64,000 nucleotides of DNA from Diadema setosum (Eukaryota > Echinodermata > Echinoidea > Diadematoida > Diadematidae), in NCBI GenBank assembly GCA_033980235.1, contig CM067067.1:3339001-3403000 (forward strand), written 5' to 3'. Of this stretch, positions 35,931 to 50,998 are shown piece after piece. The position numbers were made by a program, and so were the translations under genes. A model generated the notes under the pieces. It was given only the letters and a program-made list of their open reading frames with translations. It was not told the DNA's origin and searched no databases. Position 1 is the first letter of the stretch. Every line of letters starts with the position of its first letter.

Positions 35931-36377
35931 TTCAGGGTGCTACATATTTGTTTGTTTGTTGTTGTTTTTTGTAGCACTTGCCTGGTTGGGCAAGCAGATT
36001 TTCAAATTGTAGCAGAACACTCGCCCAAACATGAATTTTACTTGCTAAAAAAATTTTCAAAAAATAAACGAAAATGACAAAGAAAATCTCTTGTAAGACG
36101 ATCATAACAGCACACATTGATTTGCATTAGGACTTCTTCATGTAATTCTTTGAAAGTTGCTGAAATGAAATTGAAGTGTGTTATATCATTATCTTTGGAC
36201 TTCTGTATGGTTGACTTTGTGGGTTTGCAGGGGGAAAAATTGAAATAAGGGGGGCTTGAAAACTTTTTGCTTGCCCAATTCGGGTAAGCATTTTCTCTTA
36301 TTGTTCTAAAACACCTACCCGACTTTGATTTTGATTTGCCCCAAGCCATCGGGCAAGCGCTTATGTAGTATCTTGCA
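35931..36377. mobile_element. About 447-bp imperfect fold-back element with GGGCAAGC motifs
   Basis: The left arm (GTGCTACATA, then GCACTTGCC..GGGCAAG) is mirrored by the right arm, which on the minus strand reads ATACTACATA, then GCGCTTGCCCG..GGGCAAA. Inner blocks ACTTGCTAAAAAAATTTTC and GCAAGCAAAAAGTTTTC also pair. The left arm carries an extra GTTT run. It has no coding capacity and is an eroded dispersed repeat. Confidence 0.65.
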
Positions 36378-37431
36378 TTTGATGTTGTAGCTCCTTGAAT
36401 TTGCTGCTTGGATACTTGGTAGGATGCTATTATTCCTTAAAAATTTGCTTGCCTTGAAACTACCATTCATGCTTGGAGCCATTGGCCTGCCCTTTCCCCT
36501 AAACCTACCCTCACTTTGACACTTTGAGTACTCACTCTAGAACAGGAGGTTAGAAGTGCAAAATTCGCAGGTCCGCCAAGTGTGAAACTGATACAAATCT
36601 ATGACGTGGGATGTTTGTGCATAACTTCACTCACTATTGTGGCTGGACATAGGTTTTTGTTTTGTGGGATTTTTTTTCCCCCTCCCCTCCCCCCCCCCAC
36701 CCCAAAGTAACCGTATCCTCCACCAGCAAATTTAACCAAACTGAGGCGGTCGAAGTCTCGACATGGGCTAACTGGCCAGCAGGCATCTACCGATTGCCGA
36801 GTGTTCGGTTACACGCCCATTCAGAGAGTAAACCAGAGGTGCTGAAGAACACTTTACCTTTTACTTGTCCTTTCACACGGGGAGAAAATTTCAGGACTTT
36901 TTTCACCCTTTTTTTTTGTCTTTCTTATATTTGGGAGGAGTAGAGGGGTGGGGGGGGGGGGGAATATGGGCGGAAATCCACTTACTGTAGGATAAGAAAG
37001 AGCAGCATTGCCGGAAACCATTTGTTTGATTTGGGCAAAGAGTGCTCGGCATTGAGATATTTCACAAGGCAGAGATTGTGCAAAATTTGTGCAGGTTTTC
37101 ATCCAATGCCTTCGTGCTTGTCATACTTCGTTCGAAGAACTCCTCGCTAGCTGTCCTCGCAGGGGAAGGTGCAGTAAGCTGATTTACCAGGGTCCGAGAC
37201 GAATCCCTGAAGGAATTGGTAATCTTTATTTACAAACATCTCATTTCAACTGCGTGGAACCTATTGACAGTTTGCTCTATCCCCAAACCCTTAGTGATAG
37301 CACCAGTTTTACATATGACAACAAAGAGGGAGATGCGATCTTTGGAGTGTAATTATGAAAAACTTCAAATGCAACATGTAAATGGTTGGCAGCAGATGAG
37401 TACAGAGATTGATCAAAGTCTTTGCATTCGA

Positions 37432-37674
37432 GGGGCCTGTTTCATAAAGATTGAGCCTAAGTTGTAATCAATAGCAAATTGTGTTTCATAAACAACTTTG
37501 CGATTGATCGCAAGTAATGCTCAATCTACTGAAAGGTATGATTGATTTTTCTTAAAATCAACTGTAAATATCTTTATGAAACAGGACTCAATATTGAACT
37601 TAAGCTCGATAAAACGAGTTACGCTCAATAAATCGAGTGTAAGATCAAATGCAACTCCTTATGAAACAGGCCCC
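37432..37674. mobile_element. 243-bp fold-back MITE (GGGGCCTGTTTCATAA type)
   Basis: The left tip GGGGCCTGTTTCATAAAG is mirrored at the right end as TTATGAAACAGGCCCC. An internal CTTTATGAAACAGGACTC near 37575 repeats the motif, so the unit may be compound. The interior has multiple GATTGATC / CTCGATAAAACGAG-like short palindromes. I recall this end sequence as widespread in marine invertebrate genomes. Confidence 0.85.
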
Positions 37675-38020
37675 TGGAAGAGGTTTCATCCGAGTATGCC
37701 ACCACATGAGGGTCTCTGGATGCTATTTGTCCCTCTCAGTGATGATAATGATGATTGCTAAATCTGATATACAATAATCTGATAATGTAGCACATTTCAC
37801 AAACATAGGAGATGTCAATGAATTTAATTGTGACCTTAGCTGAGAGGAGCAGTGGCTTCCACATGCAGTGACTCTCTGTACACAGACACCAAAAGTTCTA
37901 CCTTCCTTCAATGAATTACACGATTTATGTACATGTACATATGAAGGATCTATTAAGATGGCATATCAAAGAGAGGACACGGATTGACTAAATCATTTCC
38001 ATATTCAGCATTCTAAGAAA

Positions 38021-38264
38021 TGAAGAGTTTGCAAAAACCGATAAGTCCATTTTTGAAGATTTTGAAGTACAGTCTCTGTCATAAAGTACAAAATAATACC
38101 TTTTAAATGATTTATTGGTCACTACGCATAAAGGTACATTTTTGAAGTTATGGTCAAAAGAAGCAAAAATTTTCTTATTATTCTCTTTATTTTTCTTGAC
38201 CTTTAATCGCAAATATCTCCATTGACAAATATGGACTTATCGGTTTTTTGCAAAGAAACTCTTC
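38021..38264. mobile_element. 244-bp fold-back element (ACCGATAAGTCCAT type)
   Basis: The left arm TGAAGAGTTTGCAAAAACCG continues into ATAAGTCCATTTTTGAAG. The right arm read on the minus strand gives TGAAGAGTTTCTTTGCAAAA and AACCGATAAGTCCATATTTG. The arms pair for about 45 bp with a small insertion. The centre is AT-rich and has no transposase frame. Confidence 0.8.
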
Positions 38265-39771
38265 AAATTAAGATATCAATGGACTGAAATTTGCATGAGT
38301 TGATTAAACCTCATGCAGTAGGCTTGTGTTGCTCAGCATATGTGAGTATCATGATGCAGACTTGGCTCATGTATACAGGCACAGAAAAAAAAAAAGGTTG
38401 TCATGGTTTCCATGGGGTGGTTGCAAGGAGTGCAAGAAAGATGAGGGCAGATCTATCTGGGCAGCATTCATTGAAATGCATCACATCACTCTACTCGTTA
38501 GTACCCTGTAACTCCGTGGCTAAGATTTCGCGTTACACCTCGGCTCTGACCACTTTGACAAATCACATCCTGGTTTGCTGTCTGAGGGGCCAGAGGTGTG
38601 CGAGAATGCCAAATTTGATCGCAGCGCCCCCAAGAAAGGAACCGTAACCCCTTTGTGGTGGAGCCGTATCGAATGGCGGGGGCATGGAATAATTGATTGT
38701 GTCGTCATTGCTCCTGCTCCTGTTCCTATGCCAGATTTGAGTGGCGCTGGTTGATGGCCGAGTCAGAACAATTGTGTCCTGTAATGCTGTCCGATGATAT
38801 GCCGACATTTCCTGAAACGCCTGTGATGGTGTAATGGACTTGGGAAAGGTGAAAAGGGATCCGGTTGTTTGTGAACAGGCCGGAAAATCAGTTGTACTGA
38901 AGAAAAAAAAAAGAAAGCAAAGAAAAAAGGCTTGGGGAACATGAAAGTTGAGAATGGGCAGACCTCAATTTCACACTGTAAACATAGAATGAAAGACCTG
39001 AAGTACATCAAGTATGGAATCAAATGCTCCTTTCACTGCAGCAGTTTGCCCAGAAAAAAAAAAAAGTCCAACACTGTCATCACTGCTTAAAGGCATACTT
39101 TTTACATCTTCTTTTGCTTGAAAAAAAGAAATGAAGCTGTATGGTCTTACCTGCTACTGGTGACTCTGATCTTATGTCAGAATGAAGTCATGAGAATTTT
39201 CTGTAGAAAATAATGGATATTTTAAAGACTTTGATGTTACTGTGTTTTTCATACTGAAAATTATTTTATAAACAGTTTTACTACCACGGTGGTTTTGTTC
39301 ACATTTCTCCATAATGAGGGCATAATATTCAAACTTTTTGCCTGCTTGCATGCTTTTTCATCCACGTGAACATCATTTTACAATGATTCAAATTGTGTAA
39401 AGAAGGGACCGTGTTTATTGGTATCATGAACGCAGCCATTTTCCTACACGTGTAGTCTGTTGGTCTTCTGAACTTTTGAAGGAATGATTGCATGTATAGG
39501 GACTATGGTGCCAATGAAGATGAATATGGAAAAATGCACTGAAAGTAATCACATACTAATGTTTCACATATTCACACCATTCTTGTTATCAAAAGACGTT
39601 TGTTTGTGTCATTCCAGTGAAGAAGAATTTGTTTTGTTTTTTGTAAATTGAACAACTGTCCCTGAGTTGATCTATAAGCCTGAGGTTGAAATGTGACATG
39701 CGACAATTTTATCACAGTATCTTTAGCATACTCTGTCATGAGGTATGTTGATGTAGGAGGTATGCTGTCAG

Positions 39772-39772
<1 letters not shown>

Positions 39773-39842
<70 letters not shown>

Positions 39843-39847
39843 AACAC
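39773..39847. repeat. (CA)n microsatellite
   Basis: About 64 bases of uninterrupted CA followed by CAAACACAAACACA. Long open frames on both strands over this site are translations of the repeat. Confidence 0.97.
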
Positions 39848-42800
39848 ATTTGGTGCTGGTCCTGCGGTGACTGAAAGCAAACATTGCGAACTAACTAGCC
39901 GGCTGGCCAAACTTGAACCCCAGACGTGACCCATAAATCATGTAGGAGGCAGGTGACCCCTAACGACCCACTTACATTTATTCCCCTACCCAGGAGCCAG
40001 CAGCACAATCCTGGAGACTCTACAGCAGGGATGCATGATCCAAGCGATCTGTAGCTTTCTGATACCCTACGAAAGTAAAAATCTGCACCATGTAAAGGGT
40101 GACTTTTGCAGAATCAATTTAAAGCAACAGAACAGGACAAGTCTCATCAGAATCTGGCCTATTTCTAGAAATTTTTGCAATTGTTAATAATGTCATGTAG
40201 GCACGAAATACTAATATCAGTCACTGATACACATGCAAATTTGATGCTATCATTGCCTGGAGACAAGCCTAGTATTATGAACGTAAAAGAAAATAAACTT
40301 TTGGTTCAAGTTTTGCAAATGTTCTACAACCTGTCCACGTCTAAAGTCATCATTGCTAATCTTAGGACAAGTCTGCAATGATGTAATTTGGTGAGCTTAG
40401 CTCATCCCTATCCAGTTTAATTTCAAAAAAGTGGATATATAGTGGAGACTGTGTGCAGGAGACCTGAGAGGCGTTGATAATATTACCTCACCGTAGTTTG
40501 TGTCTGAATTGTGATAAGGTATCACTGTTTCATGAAAATAACTTGAGAACTTGTTTCAATGCTGCTGTTAATTAAAATTTCACTTGTAATTCTCTCTCAA
40601 TATGATTTACTCTGTGTATTATTAACTCGAACACAGAGAGGGTTCTCACTAAAATGAAAGGCTCGATTTTCTGACATTTGCTTTGATCATGGTTCCAGAG
40701 TGCTTCTCAACAGTCTTCCAAAAAGTTCCCAAATCCACTCCTTTTTTGTTGTTGCTATCTTGTTATCTGCTGGTATGCAGACATAAAGTCACAACAAAAA
40801 CCTGCAATGATGATTACGATAAGGCCATGATTTGTTATTGTTAGTGCCATTCTCTATTGTGCACAGAACTTGCACACACCAACACAAGCAATCACATTCA
40901 TGTGAAACCAATGGCACATTCCCATCCGTGAGAGCATGCCAACAGACACATATGTGCCTGCATCGTGCACAATGCGTGCCAACCAAACTTTCCAGTGAAT
41001 TTTGAGGCCCCCCAGGTGCTTCTTGGGCAAATTCCCCTCTAACCTTCGAACTGCTTACCAAAACATGGGCAACGCTTAAGCCTCTCAGGTTTCGCCCCTG
41101 AAAGCCGGGGAGATGCGCTTGTTTTCCAACAGCTGATACATGTAGCAGTGATGGGTCTCGCGCTTTTGAGTATTTTAGGGTATTACACCCGGGGTTTTTC
41201 TCGACGGAGTATCCACGCAGCCCTCCCCGGTGTGGGTCGTATTGCAGAATCTAAGACGGCAGCATGCTCCATGTGAGCTTTCGACTTGCAAACTTGTCAC
41301 CAGAAACTGGTTCTGGTTTGTGCTCACCCTGCCCTTTTTCGTCTCCCCCCATTGCCTTCTCTATGTTCTTTGTTGTCACTCATTTGCATGGGCTACCTTA
41401 CATGCCCTTGGAATTTCCAGCTGGATAAGTAAAGCAATACTTTTTTATCAATTGGGCAGTGAGGGGCATTATGCTAACGAGGAAAGTGCCTCTTTTCAGC
41501 CACTCCTTCAGTAGGTCAGGGTTTCCCAAGCTTCTCACTTGTCTTATTGCTGAACTTTGAGTGTCCGTCAGTGTTTTGGTACATCAAGGGATAGTATACT
41601 AAATACTGTGAGGCAAGCGCAGAGTTGAGGTGTACGTCTGTGTATCGGCCATCTTTGTGTGGCAGGCAGAGGGACAGGTAAAAACATGACACAATTGAGT
41701 TGCACCTCCCCCTCCGTCCTTACTGTCCCTGTTTCACATACATCAGATGCGATTCATCATTACAAAAGCCATATAATGTCAGGAAAATATTTTGTTTTTG
41801 GTTTTTCACATATATGAGTTTGTCACATGATGTGCTTTGAATTGATATATGATTTGTCATGCATGTACTTATCACAAGGGAAATGCTTTAGAATAAGAAT
41901 TGCAAAATTAGAGAAATCTAAAGGTCATTTGGCCTTTGTGTGAATTTTTCTTCCTGTTATGATCTATTACTTTTTATGGGTAATGTGATAACGCACCACA
42001 TACATCCATTTATATGCTATATGAAACAGTTTTTAAGTTCTTATGAAACAAGTAGCCATAGAACAGTAAACCCATATGATATACTTTGATAATCTCTGTC
42101 GCTCATCCAGGAAGAAAGCATGAGACCAAGAAATTCATCAAAGAGTCAGTTTTTTTTCCCCTTCTTTTTATTTTTTTGACCGTTCACCTCTGGAAGAGGG
42201 GAATCACCCCTTGATCTTGATGTCATGAATATTCATGAGGATGGTATCTCAGTGACAGCCCAGTTTCTGCCGGAGTCAAATGACTACATCCTCGGGTGTC
42301 ATTCCACCTCATCAGTGAAATGTGGTACTCCTCATCCATACATTCTTCCACCCTCCATCAAAGGTTTCACCTTTGCAGCGGAATGAATGAAGCTGGTCAA
42401 ATTTTGGGTTTCAGTGGTTGCTGTTTCGCTGATGAAAGTCTAATGTGCTCCTTGACTTTCTTCCCAATTTTTGAGAGTGCCTGCATCATCTTTTTTTTTT
42501 CTTTCTGTGTGATATGTTGGGATTGTGTAATAGTAGAACAGAGACATAGGTTCAATGCTGAGACTTTTTGATTCTCATGGAGTTGTTTCTAGTGACAAGG
42601 GGCCAGGTATGAATATTGGCTTCCAAGAATATCTTGGGAGTAGAGACCGTAATGTTTATGATATCCATATCTGACAACAAATGGGGTCCTTTATGTGTGT
42701 GAGTGTTTCTATGTATTCATGTAGGTATTTATGTAGGTAGGTCGGTATGCATACATGTAAATGTTTGCCAGTGTTATCTTTTATTGGGAAGGAATAAAAG

Positions 42801-45800
42801 TGAATCCATGTGACTTAATATTGATACTAGATCATAAGAGAATATCTGACAAATATATGAGAAGGTGAAATGTTGGAGGGGGAATCATATTAGCAAATTT
42901 GAAACAGTTGGAGGGGGATATGCTTATGAAAGTTGACACATTTGGCATCCTGTACAGAGAACATGTGTGTAACCTTGTATTGAGTTCATATCTTCCTCAG
43001 ATATATACAGTAGGCATAGACACTGTGGTGGACTAAACTCCATTCTCATATCTTATACCATTCTGGTGTGATTGACTGGTAAAGCGTGAAGCCTGATTTT
43101 ACTAGCTTGTATTCATTCTACCCCAGGTCAAACACTTGTTAGCTTGAAGAAAGAAGGACTGTTGTTTGTAAAACTCACATGATGTGATCCTGGTTAAACA
43201 GTGTATGCCCAAGTGACTGCAATTAGATTCCTGTTTATTGCTGTGGATTTAGGCAATAATACTGGTGATAAAGATGATGAGGACACCTATAGAAACAACA
43301 AATATCTGAAAACTTGAAAATGAATTCAAAAAAAAAATGGAAGTAATGACAATTATGGCATCACTGAAGATGTGTATGATAAAGAAGATAATTCATAGCA
43401 TCTAGGTTTTAAAAATGTATTCAGGTTTTTTGCAACATACACTTCCATGGGGGAAAAAAAAACATACATATCGTTGATTTTTTTTTTTTTATCATTCAAA
43501 CGGTGGTTGATGCCTTGTTGGTGTGGTTTGTCATTATAGATCTAGCAATGTAATGTATCTGAATTCCGTGCTGTCAAAATTAGGTGTGCTGCATCTTAGC
43601 AGGAATTCCTTGAGGCATTGATAGAATGCTCTTATGGGGCAGCCTTGCCCGCGGTAGAGTTTGGGCTTTGCACGTTGCACGGTTAGATGCAGCAGTGGTC
43701 ATCGCTATTACGGTAGAACTTTCACGCCTCGACGCCACTTGATTACATCACTTCTGGTTGAATTGCTCGGTTCAAGAGGTGTCCTCAATCAAATAGGAAA
43801 AGGGATGGATGTATGAATAATATCTCAGGAGGTGGGAAGATTAAGAAAGTAATCAATCAAATGCCAGAATTATTTTTCAATCTCCGTTCTACCTTGCCCA
43901 CAACTCTTAGTCTTGAGTAAAAGTGTCTTGCATAAGAAGCATCATTTATTTGCATGAAATGTCCTCCTTACGATCTTTTTTATTTATTTTTTTGCTTTGT
44001 TTTTTGGCCAAAATAAGCAGCTTTGCACCATATCAAACAGTATGAACTATTTATTAATGGTATTGAAGTGATTCAGATCAATTTTCATATTTTACAGAGT
44101 AATGTGTTTAACCCAGTTTTTCGGTCTTGACGTGTCATGTTGATAAATCACCGGAGCCTCTGTATTTATAAATCTAGGCTGTGGTATTACTTTGATGGAC
44201 TGCAGTTCGGAGCGTCGTGCTTGTCACAGTGCACGTCAATCTATTCTGTAGAAGTGGGGCAATTTGACAGTAGATCAAAGCCAGCTACTTATGTTCCATG
44301 TCCCATTTACATAATAGTCAATGAGCATTCCGAGAGCTTATATCCCAGCCATATCTTGCAAGTGAGCTCCAGTGCCCCGGATCTCCATTTGAAGAGGTGA
44401 GGAGAATGAATTGGGCCCATTGCAGCTCAGGAGAGAATTTGATGCCTTGGTTGATTTGCAAGCAATCAGAATGATAACACACTTCTAGACTGGATTGCTA
44501 CTGATCAGACTACATTTGCGCCTGTTTGATGGGGTGTTCTACCGTGCATAATTCTCTAGGGTGATAGAAATAGATCAAGTCACCACAGTAGATCAGCAAT
44601 ATCTCCCTGAATCAACCAGCGGGAGGCTTCCTGAGATTTGTCAGTTTCTTGATGACCTGGCTAGAGTGAATAAAATAACCTCCCCTCATTTGGGAATATT
44701 ATCATTGCCTTCTGATATACTCAAATCCTGATACCGTTTTAAAACCTCCATGATTTTGAAGTGTGAATGTAGGTAGCTATGGCATAGTCAATTACATAAA
44801 CCTAAAACCTTGAACCTTGAAAAAGGACCCTGTACTAAAAGTAGAAAATTGCATATAAATATATATTTTCACATCCACATGCCAACATATTTGTGGAACA
44901 TACAAAGACAAAAGCATATTTCCATTATCCGTAGACTTGGTAAGAATGTACTTGTACGTTGGGCAGTGACTATGTCATTGTCATACAGGGTTGGTTCATC
45001 ATGCGCCAGGGATGTCACTGCAGACATTCCACTTATTGATTTACACCCCCTGTCTTCTACCTTGGCACCTAATAACGGACTGTTTGTTTTCCTGGACGTG
45101 ACCCACATGAAGGGGGGAGGGGGGATATGCGGACTTTCTGATGCCCCTGCAGCCATGGTTGGGCATCCTGCCCCACGATGGGTGATGTTCACCCCATCTC
45201 TTCAGGGAGTTATGAATCTATACACACACAAGCAGTTGCTTCTTGTGTTACCCAGAGCTATCACCTTTATGATAAAAGAGGTAATTGGGGCAGTTCAGTG
45301 GATCTCTGAATCAATTCACCACAGTTCTATCTATTCTTCCTAATTAGCCCAGTTGTATACGAGGACAAGCAGAAGATCTATTTTGAATATTGTGTAATTA
45401 CCTTGATATGTTGAGATGTGCAGTAATTTACGTAAAATTGTGACTAGATGGTATTGCTGCCAACAACTCAAACAGGATATCTCATACTTTGCATAATAAT
45501 CTCTTTTCTACATTTTGATAGAATGGATGGAAACCAATGGTTTTATCATATAATACACTATATTACTTGATAGAGGTAACATCTGAATTAAAAAGTAGCA
45601 GGTTATGAATGACTCTTGATGGTGCTGTCAGAAAAAGTACATGGTCCCTCAAGGTTTATATTTATATATATATATATTTTTTTTTTGGGGGGGATGGATG
45701 GGGCGGGATTAAAGGCTTTTAACATGAGTACTTGTAAGTGCATGTAGGAATGTGTTAAGTTAATGATACTGTCCAGTTAAGCAGAAAATGAATGCTGGCG

Positions 45801-47823
45801 GAGTTCTTCAGGAGGGGAATTGGATGCGGTAGATGTGTTGGTGTTTCTGCCAATGCACATGTCTTCACCCTGTTCCAATCATACCTTAGCTTTCCGTTGA
45901 CTCGTAAAAATGACAGGCTTTAGCCTTAACCCAGACTCTCAACAATTTTTTTCCACATCAGTATGCGACTTCAGTTTTAGTGAAACATAACCATTTTCTA
46001 AAATTTGTTTTTCCTGGGTGCTACGTGGAGATGGCATGATTTTGCTAATAATCACTTTTTTTTCTTTTCTTTTTTTTTTTGTGGGGGAGATGGAGAATGG
46101 AGAACTCGCCCAGTACCACATCACTGGAATCTGTTGCTAGGATTCAGTCATACCACCCTTGGAGGTAGTATACTGCATCTTTGTCCAAAAGCGTACCAGT
46201 TCTCTTGGGGTTAAATCCATTGACTAAGGAAACACTACTATACCTCTATTCATTCATTCTCTCGCCTTTTCCCGTTCATAGATTCTTCCTGTAGGCATCT
46301 CGTGTCTTTTAACAACCCCCGGCCACTGGCTGCCTCTGGCCAGGCCCCACCACTCCATCACCATGACAGAATATTACAGCTTGATTTCTTTCTAGTCATG
46401 GATTTCATCTTTATCTCTTGTTTTGCCTTGGGATGGCAGTTTCAGATTATTTCTCAATAACTTTGTTTTTCGTAAAGCCTGATATCAAAGTTGTTTTTTT
46501 TTTTTTTCAATCAAGCCTCTTTAGTACACTAAAGGTTAATTTATGGACTTTATCTGCTCTCTTGTCGCCAGCTGTTTTGCAGTAGTTTTAGATGTCACTT
46601 CCTATCGTTGTAAGAATGCGAAGATGTCGCTTTAATATCAGTGCTTGCTTGATATTTCTTCCTACATCCATTTGTGGTATCAAATTTAGTGCCATGGCAC
46701 ACCATTAGCCCCATGTAGATATAACCTGCGATGGATGTGGGCTTTTGGTTCCCATAGGTTTATACTCCTCCATCAGTGTTATGTGCACTCTCCTTCCTGC
46801 AGAAGATCGTCATCAGCTTTGAAATATATTTTGCCTGACTTTTGCAAATCATTACGGGGAACATGCAGCTAGGGCATTGTATGTCACAAGTTCGCTTACT
46901 AAGACAGTTTCACGTACCTAGTGAGATCATTTCTGATTTTTCTGGTTACTAGTAATATGCATGTTGCCATTTGATATAGTCGTACTGGTTAGGTGCTTGC
47001 TATATTGCTTCTTCACCTACTGTCTTCTTAGCGCTTGATCATAACACAAAAGTTGTGCGACTGGATCAAATTTTAGCCATTCAGTCTCCTCATTCAGTGT
47101 TCATTTATACGTTTGGACGTCGTCTCCACAGTTGACTTGCACTTTAACTCGATTGGTTTACCGAAGCGTGCGGTGAAGGCATGGTAAATGGTTTCGCATG
47201 CATTTTCCATGAGATTAGCTCTGTATCATTGTCAGCGGCATTTGCGACGGCTCTCAGATTGTTCACCTCATGTTCAAAGCAGGGTCTACCTTGTAAAACT
47301 AGCTTAGAATCGGGCTGCGAGAGTTTACCATCTTACCCTGATCTCAGGGGGGTATGACAAGGGAACCAGATCAAGGGAGCGGTATCGAGCGGTATCTTTC
47401 TACTGCAAGGTGTATCGAGAAAAAAAAATGCGGCAGTAGAAGGTCATGTGATGTCCAGGGAACTGAAGTTTGGGTCCCATTACACTCAATAATCATCAAT
47501 ACCAAATCTCGGGTATACTGAAAATCTCATTTGTGTGGGGCCCAGCCGGATGCATTGTAAAGAGTGTTCTTCAGAATTTAGCGAGAGATATAATACTAAA
47601 CCAAGAGTACAGATTCTCATCCAAGGATTCGATTTTTGCCAGTTATTTTGAAAAGAAGAAAATTCCCTCCTCCATTTGTATGCTCTTTCTACAGATGTTG
47701 TGAACCAAGTTTTGGGTGTTGTTTTTTTGTTAGAAATGACCTCCTTTCCTAAAGGGTAGTAACATTTGCATTCTTGCATGCATGAAAAAAAAATGAAACC
47801 ACTGGGTCCCTAAAATGCACTGA

Positions 47824-48117
<294 letters not shown>

Positions 48118-48684
48118 TAACACAAAATGTCATTGCTCTCACAATACCCCACAAAATGTTGCCTGCCTCTGTTGTAGCCATTTGGTCATCATGTGTTCTC
48201 ATGTGATAATCTTTGTCTGAAATGAGAAACATCTGTATATCATTCATGCCGATAATTGCAACATCAAGATTTTTTGTTTGTACTACCAAGAGAGAAGTCT
48301 TTGATGTTTCCGGCAAGTGGGACATAAGTTCACTTACAACAAAACAAAAAACAAAACAAAACAAAAATTTCTTGGCACGGATACATGAAAAGTCAACACA
48401 GTAGAAGGGGGAGGGGTCTTAATTCTATTTTGACTGGAGGTGGCAGGATTGTGATGTGTGAGTGTAAGTATTAATTTTGTACCTGGTGCAGTCACAGGTG
48501 AGGTGTGTAGAGATTTCTGCAGAGAAATTACAGAGTGACAATCATACTACATTGGAAGCGGTGTGTAATGAACAAAAATGCGCTCTGTGAGGGAATGCCA
48601 TGATTGTGTGCGCTTGGAAGCCAGTTGTTAGCAAGCCCAACTTTGCAACGCATCTAACATGATTTATGGAAGTGCCTGGGATAT

Positions 48685-48785
48685 AAAGAGTTAGAAGAAG
48701 AAAGAGGGGGAGGGAAATAAAGACAGAGAGAGGGAGATAGCAGGGGGAGGTCAAAGAGAGAAAATGAAAGAGGGGGATGGGAAAT
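48685..48785. repeat. Purine-rich GA tract
   Basis: About 100 bases almost free of pyrimidines on the plus strand (AGAAGAAGAAAGAGGGGGAG-like). Confidence 0.8.
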
Positions 48786-49899
48786 GGTGATGTACATTTG
48801 ATGTTATAATCTCCAGCATGCTGACAAGCATATATGATAGTTCAGTGTCTCTCCATAATTTTAGTACCTAGTTTGTAGTCTCTTTCCCTAGTCAAGACTG
48901 TTGTTAGGAAGTCCATTTGTTTGGTCCAAATTGTCTCTTACGGTGTTTAGGAGACCTTTGGCAAAGATGACATCATCGACAATTATCGTGAATAATGCTG
49001 CTGGCTAAAGATTTACGTCTGCACCAACATCAGTTTCCGTGAAATAACCCCATGTTGACCATATATTTTGTAGAATTGTATGTATGCAATGCATTGGGTA
49101 TTGGAGCGATATATATTCCCCATATTAAACTCCAAATACTGATAATGTCTGCCCTAACAGACTTTGAAAAACAAAAATTATGACTCAGTGCGAGAGAAAC
49201 ATCTAGAAAGTCTAACATCATTTTGGCAAAGTCACAATTACAACTTGTAAGATTTATAACAAGCCATAAATGACAAAGTGCAGATGTACAGTATAAAATG
49301 TTGTGTGAAATATTCTTGCTGTTCTTTATAACTTGTCCATTAAGAAGTGCAGTGCATTAGAGGGTGATTATGAATTGTGTAAAAAATACGTCCTTGCGAG
49401 AAAGATCAAAGTGTTGCTTCCTGCTTCAAAATATAATAAAGACATCAGCGTTGACTGTTTGCATTTAGAAACGTACGAAACAGATATCTCTTGTCAAAGA
49501 TAACTAGTAATACCAGGCCCTCAACTAAAAATGGAAGAAGCTCAAAGTTATTAGCATTGTGCTTTGAGGGCCACTGGGGGAGGTCAATACATTTTGGAAG
49601 GTCTCCAGATAATGGCTTTGTCTCCAGAGCAAGAAGGCTGTTTACTCGAGGGCTAGGCATCCTTTGGAATAGCTGTCGCAGACGGGGATGTTTGGCCGAA
49701 TGATGGCACCCTCATGTGACAAGAGAGATGTTCCTTGGAGGTCAGCTTCCCTGACACTTGACAGATAGCCACTTTGCATGCTAAATGATTGATAGTTTTT
49801 ATCTCCATGTTTGTGTCTTACAGGCACATCGAAATAGTGTTGCATCTTTGCCATGTCTTTTTTCTGTTCCTTTCACTTACTCTCTTTTTCCCAATTTCA

Positions 49900-50998
<1,099 letters not shown>

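Noticed and set aside
39572..39934. 120-residue minus-strand frame with poly(Val-Cys)
   Set aside because: Translation of the (CA)n repeat.
44810..45343. 177-residue plus-strand open frame inside intron 3
   Set aside because: No family features; a 107-residue frame exists on the other strand over the same bases; the Gly-rich part is a G run. Treated as chance.
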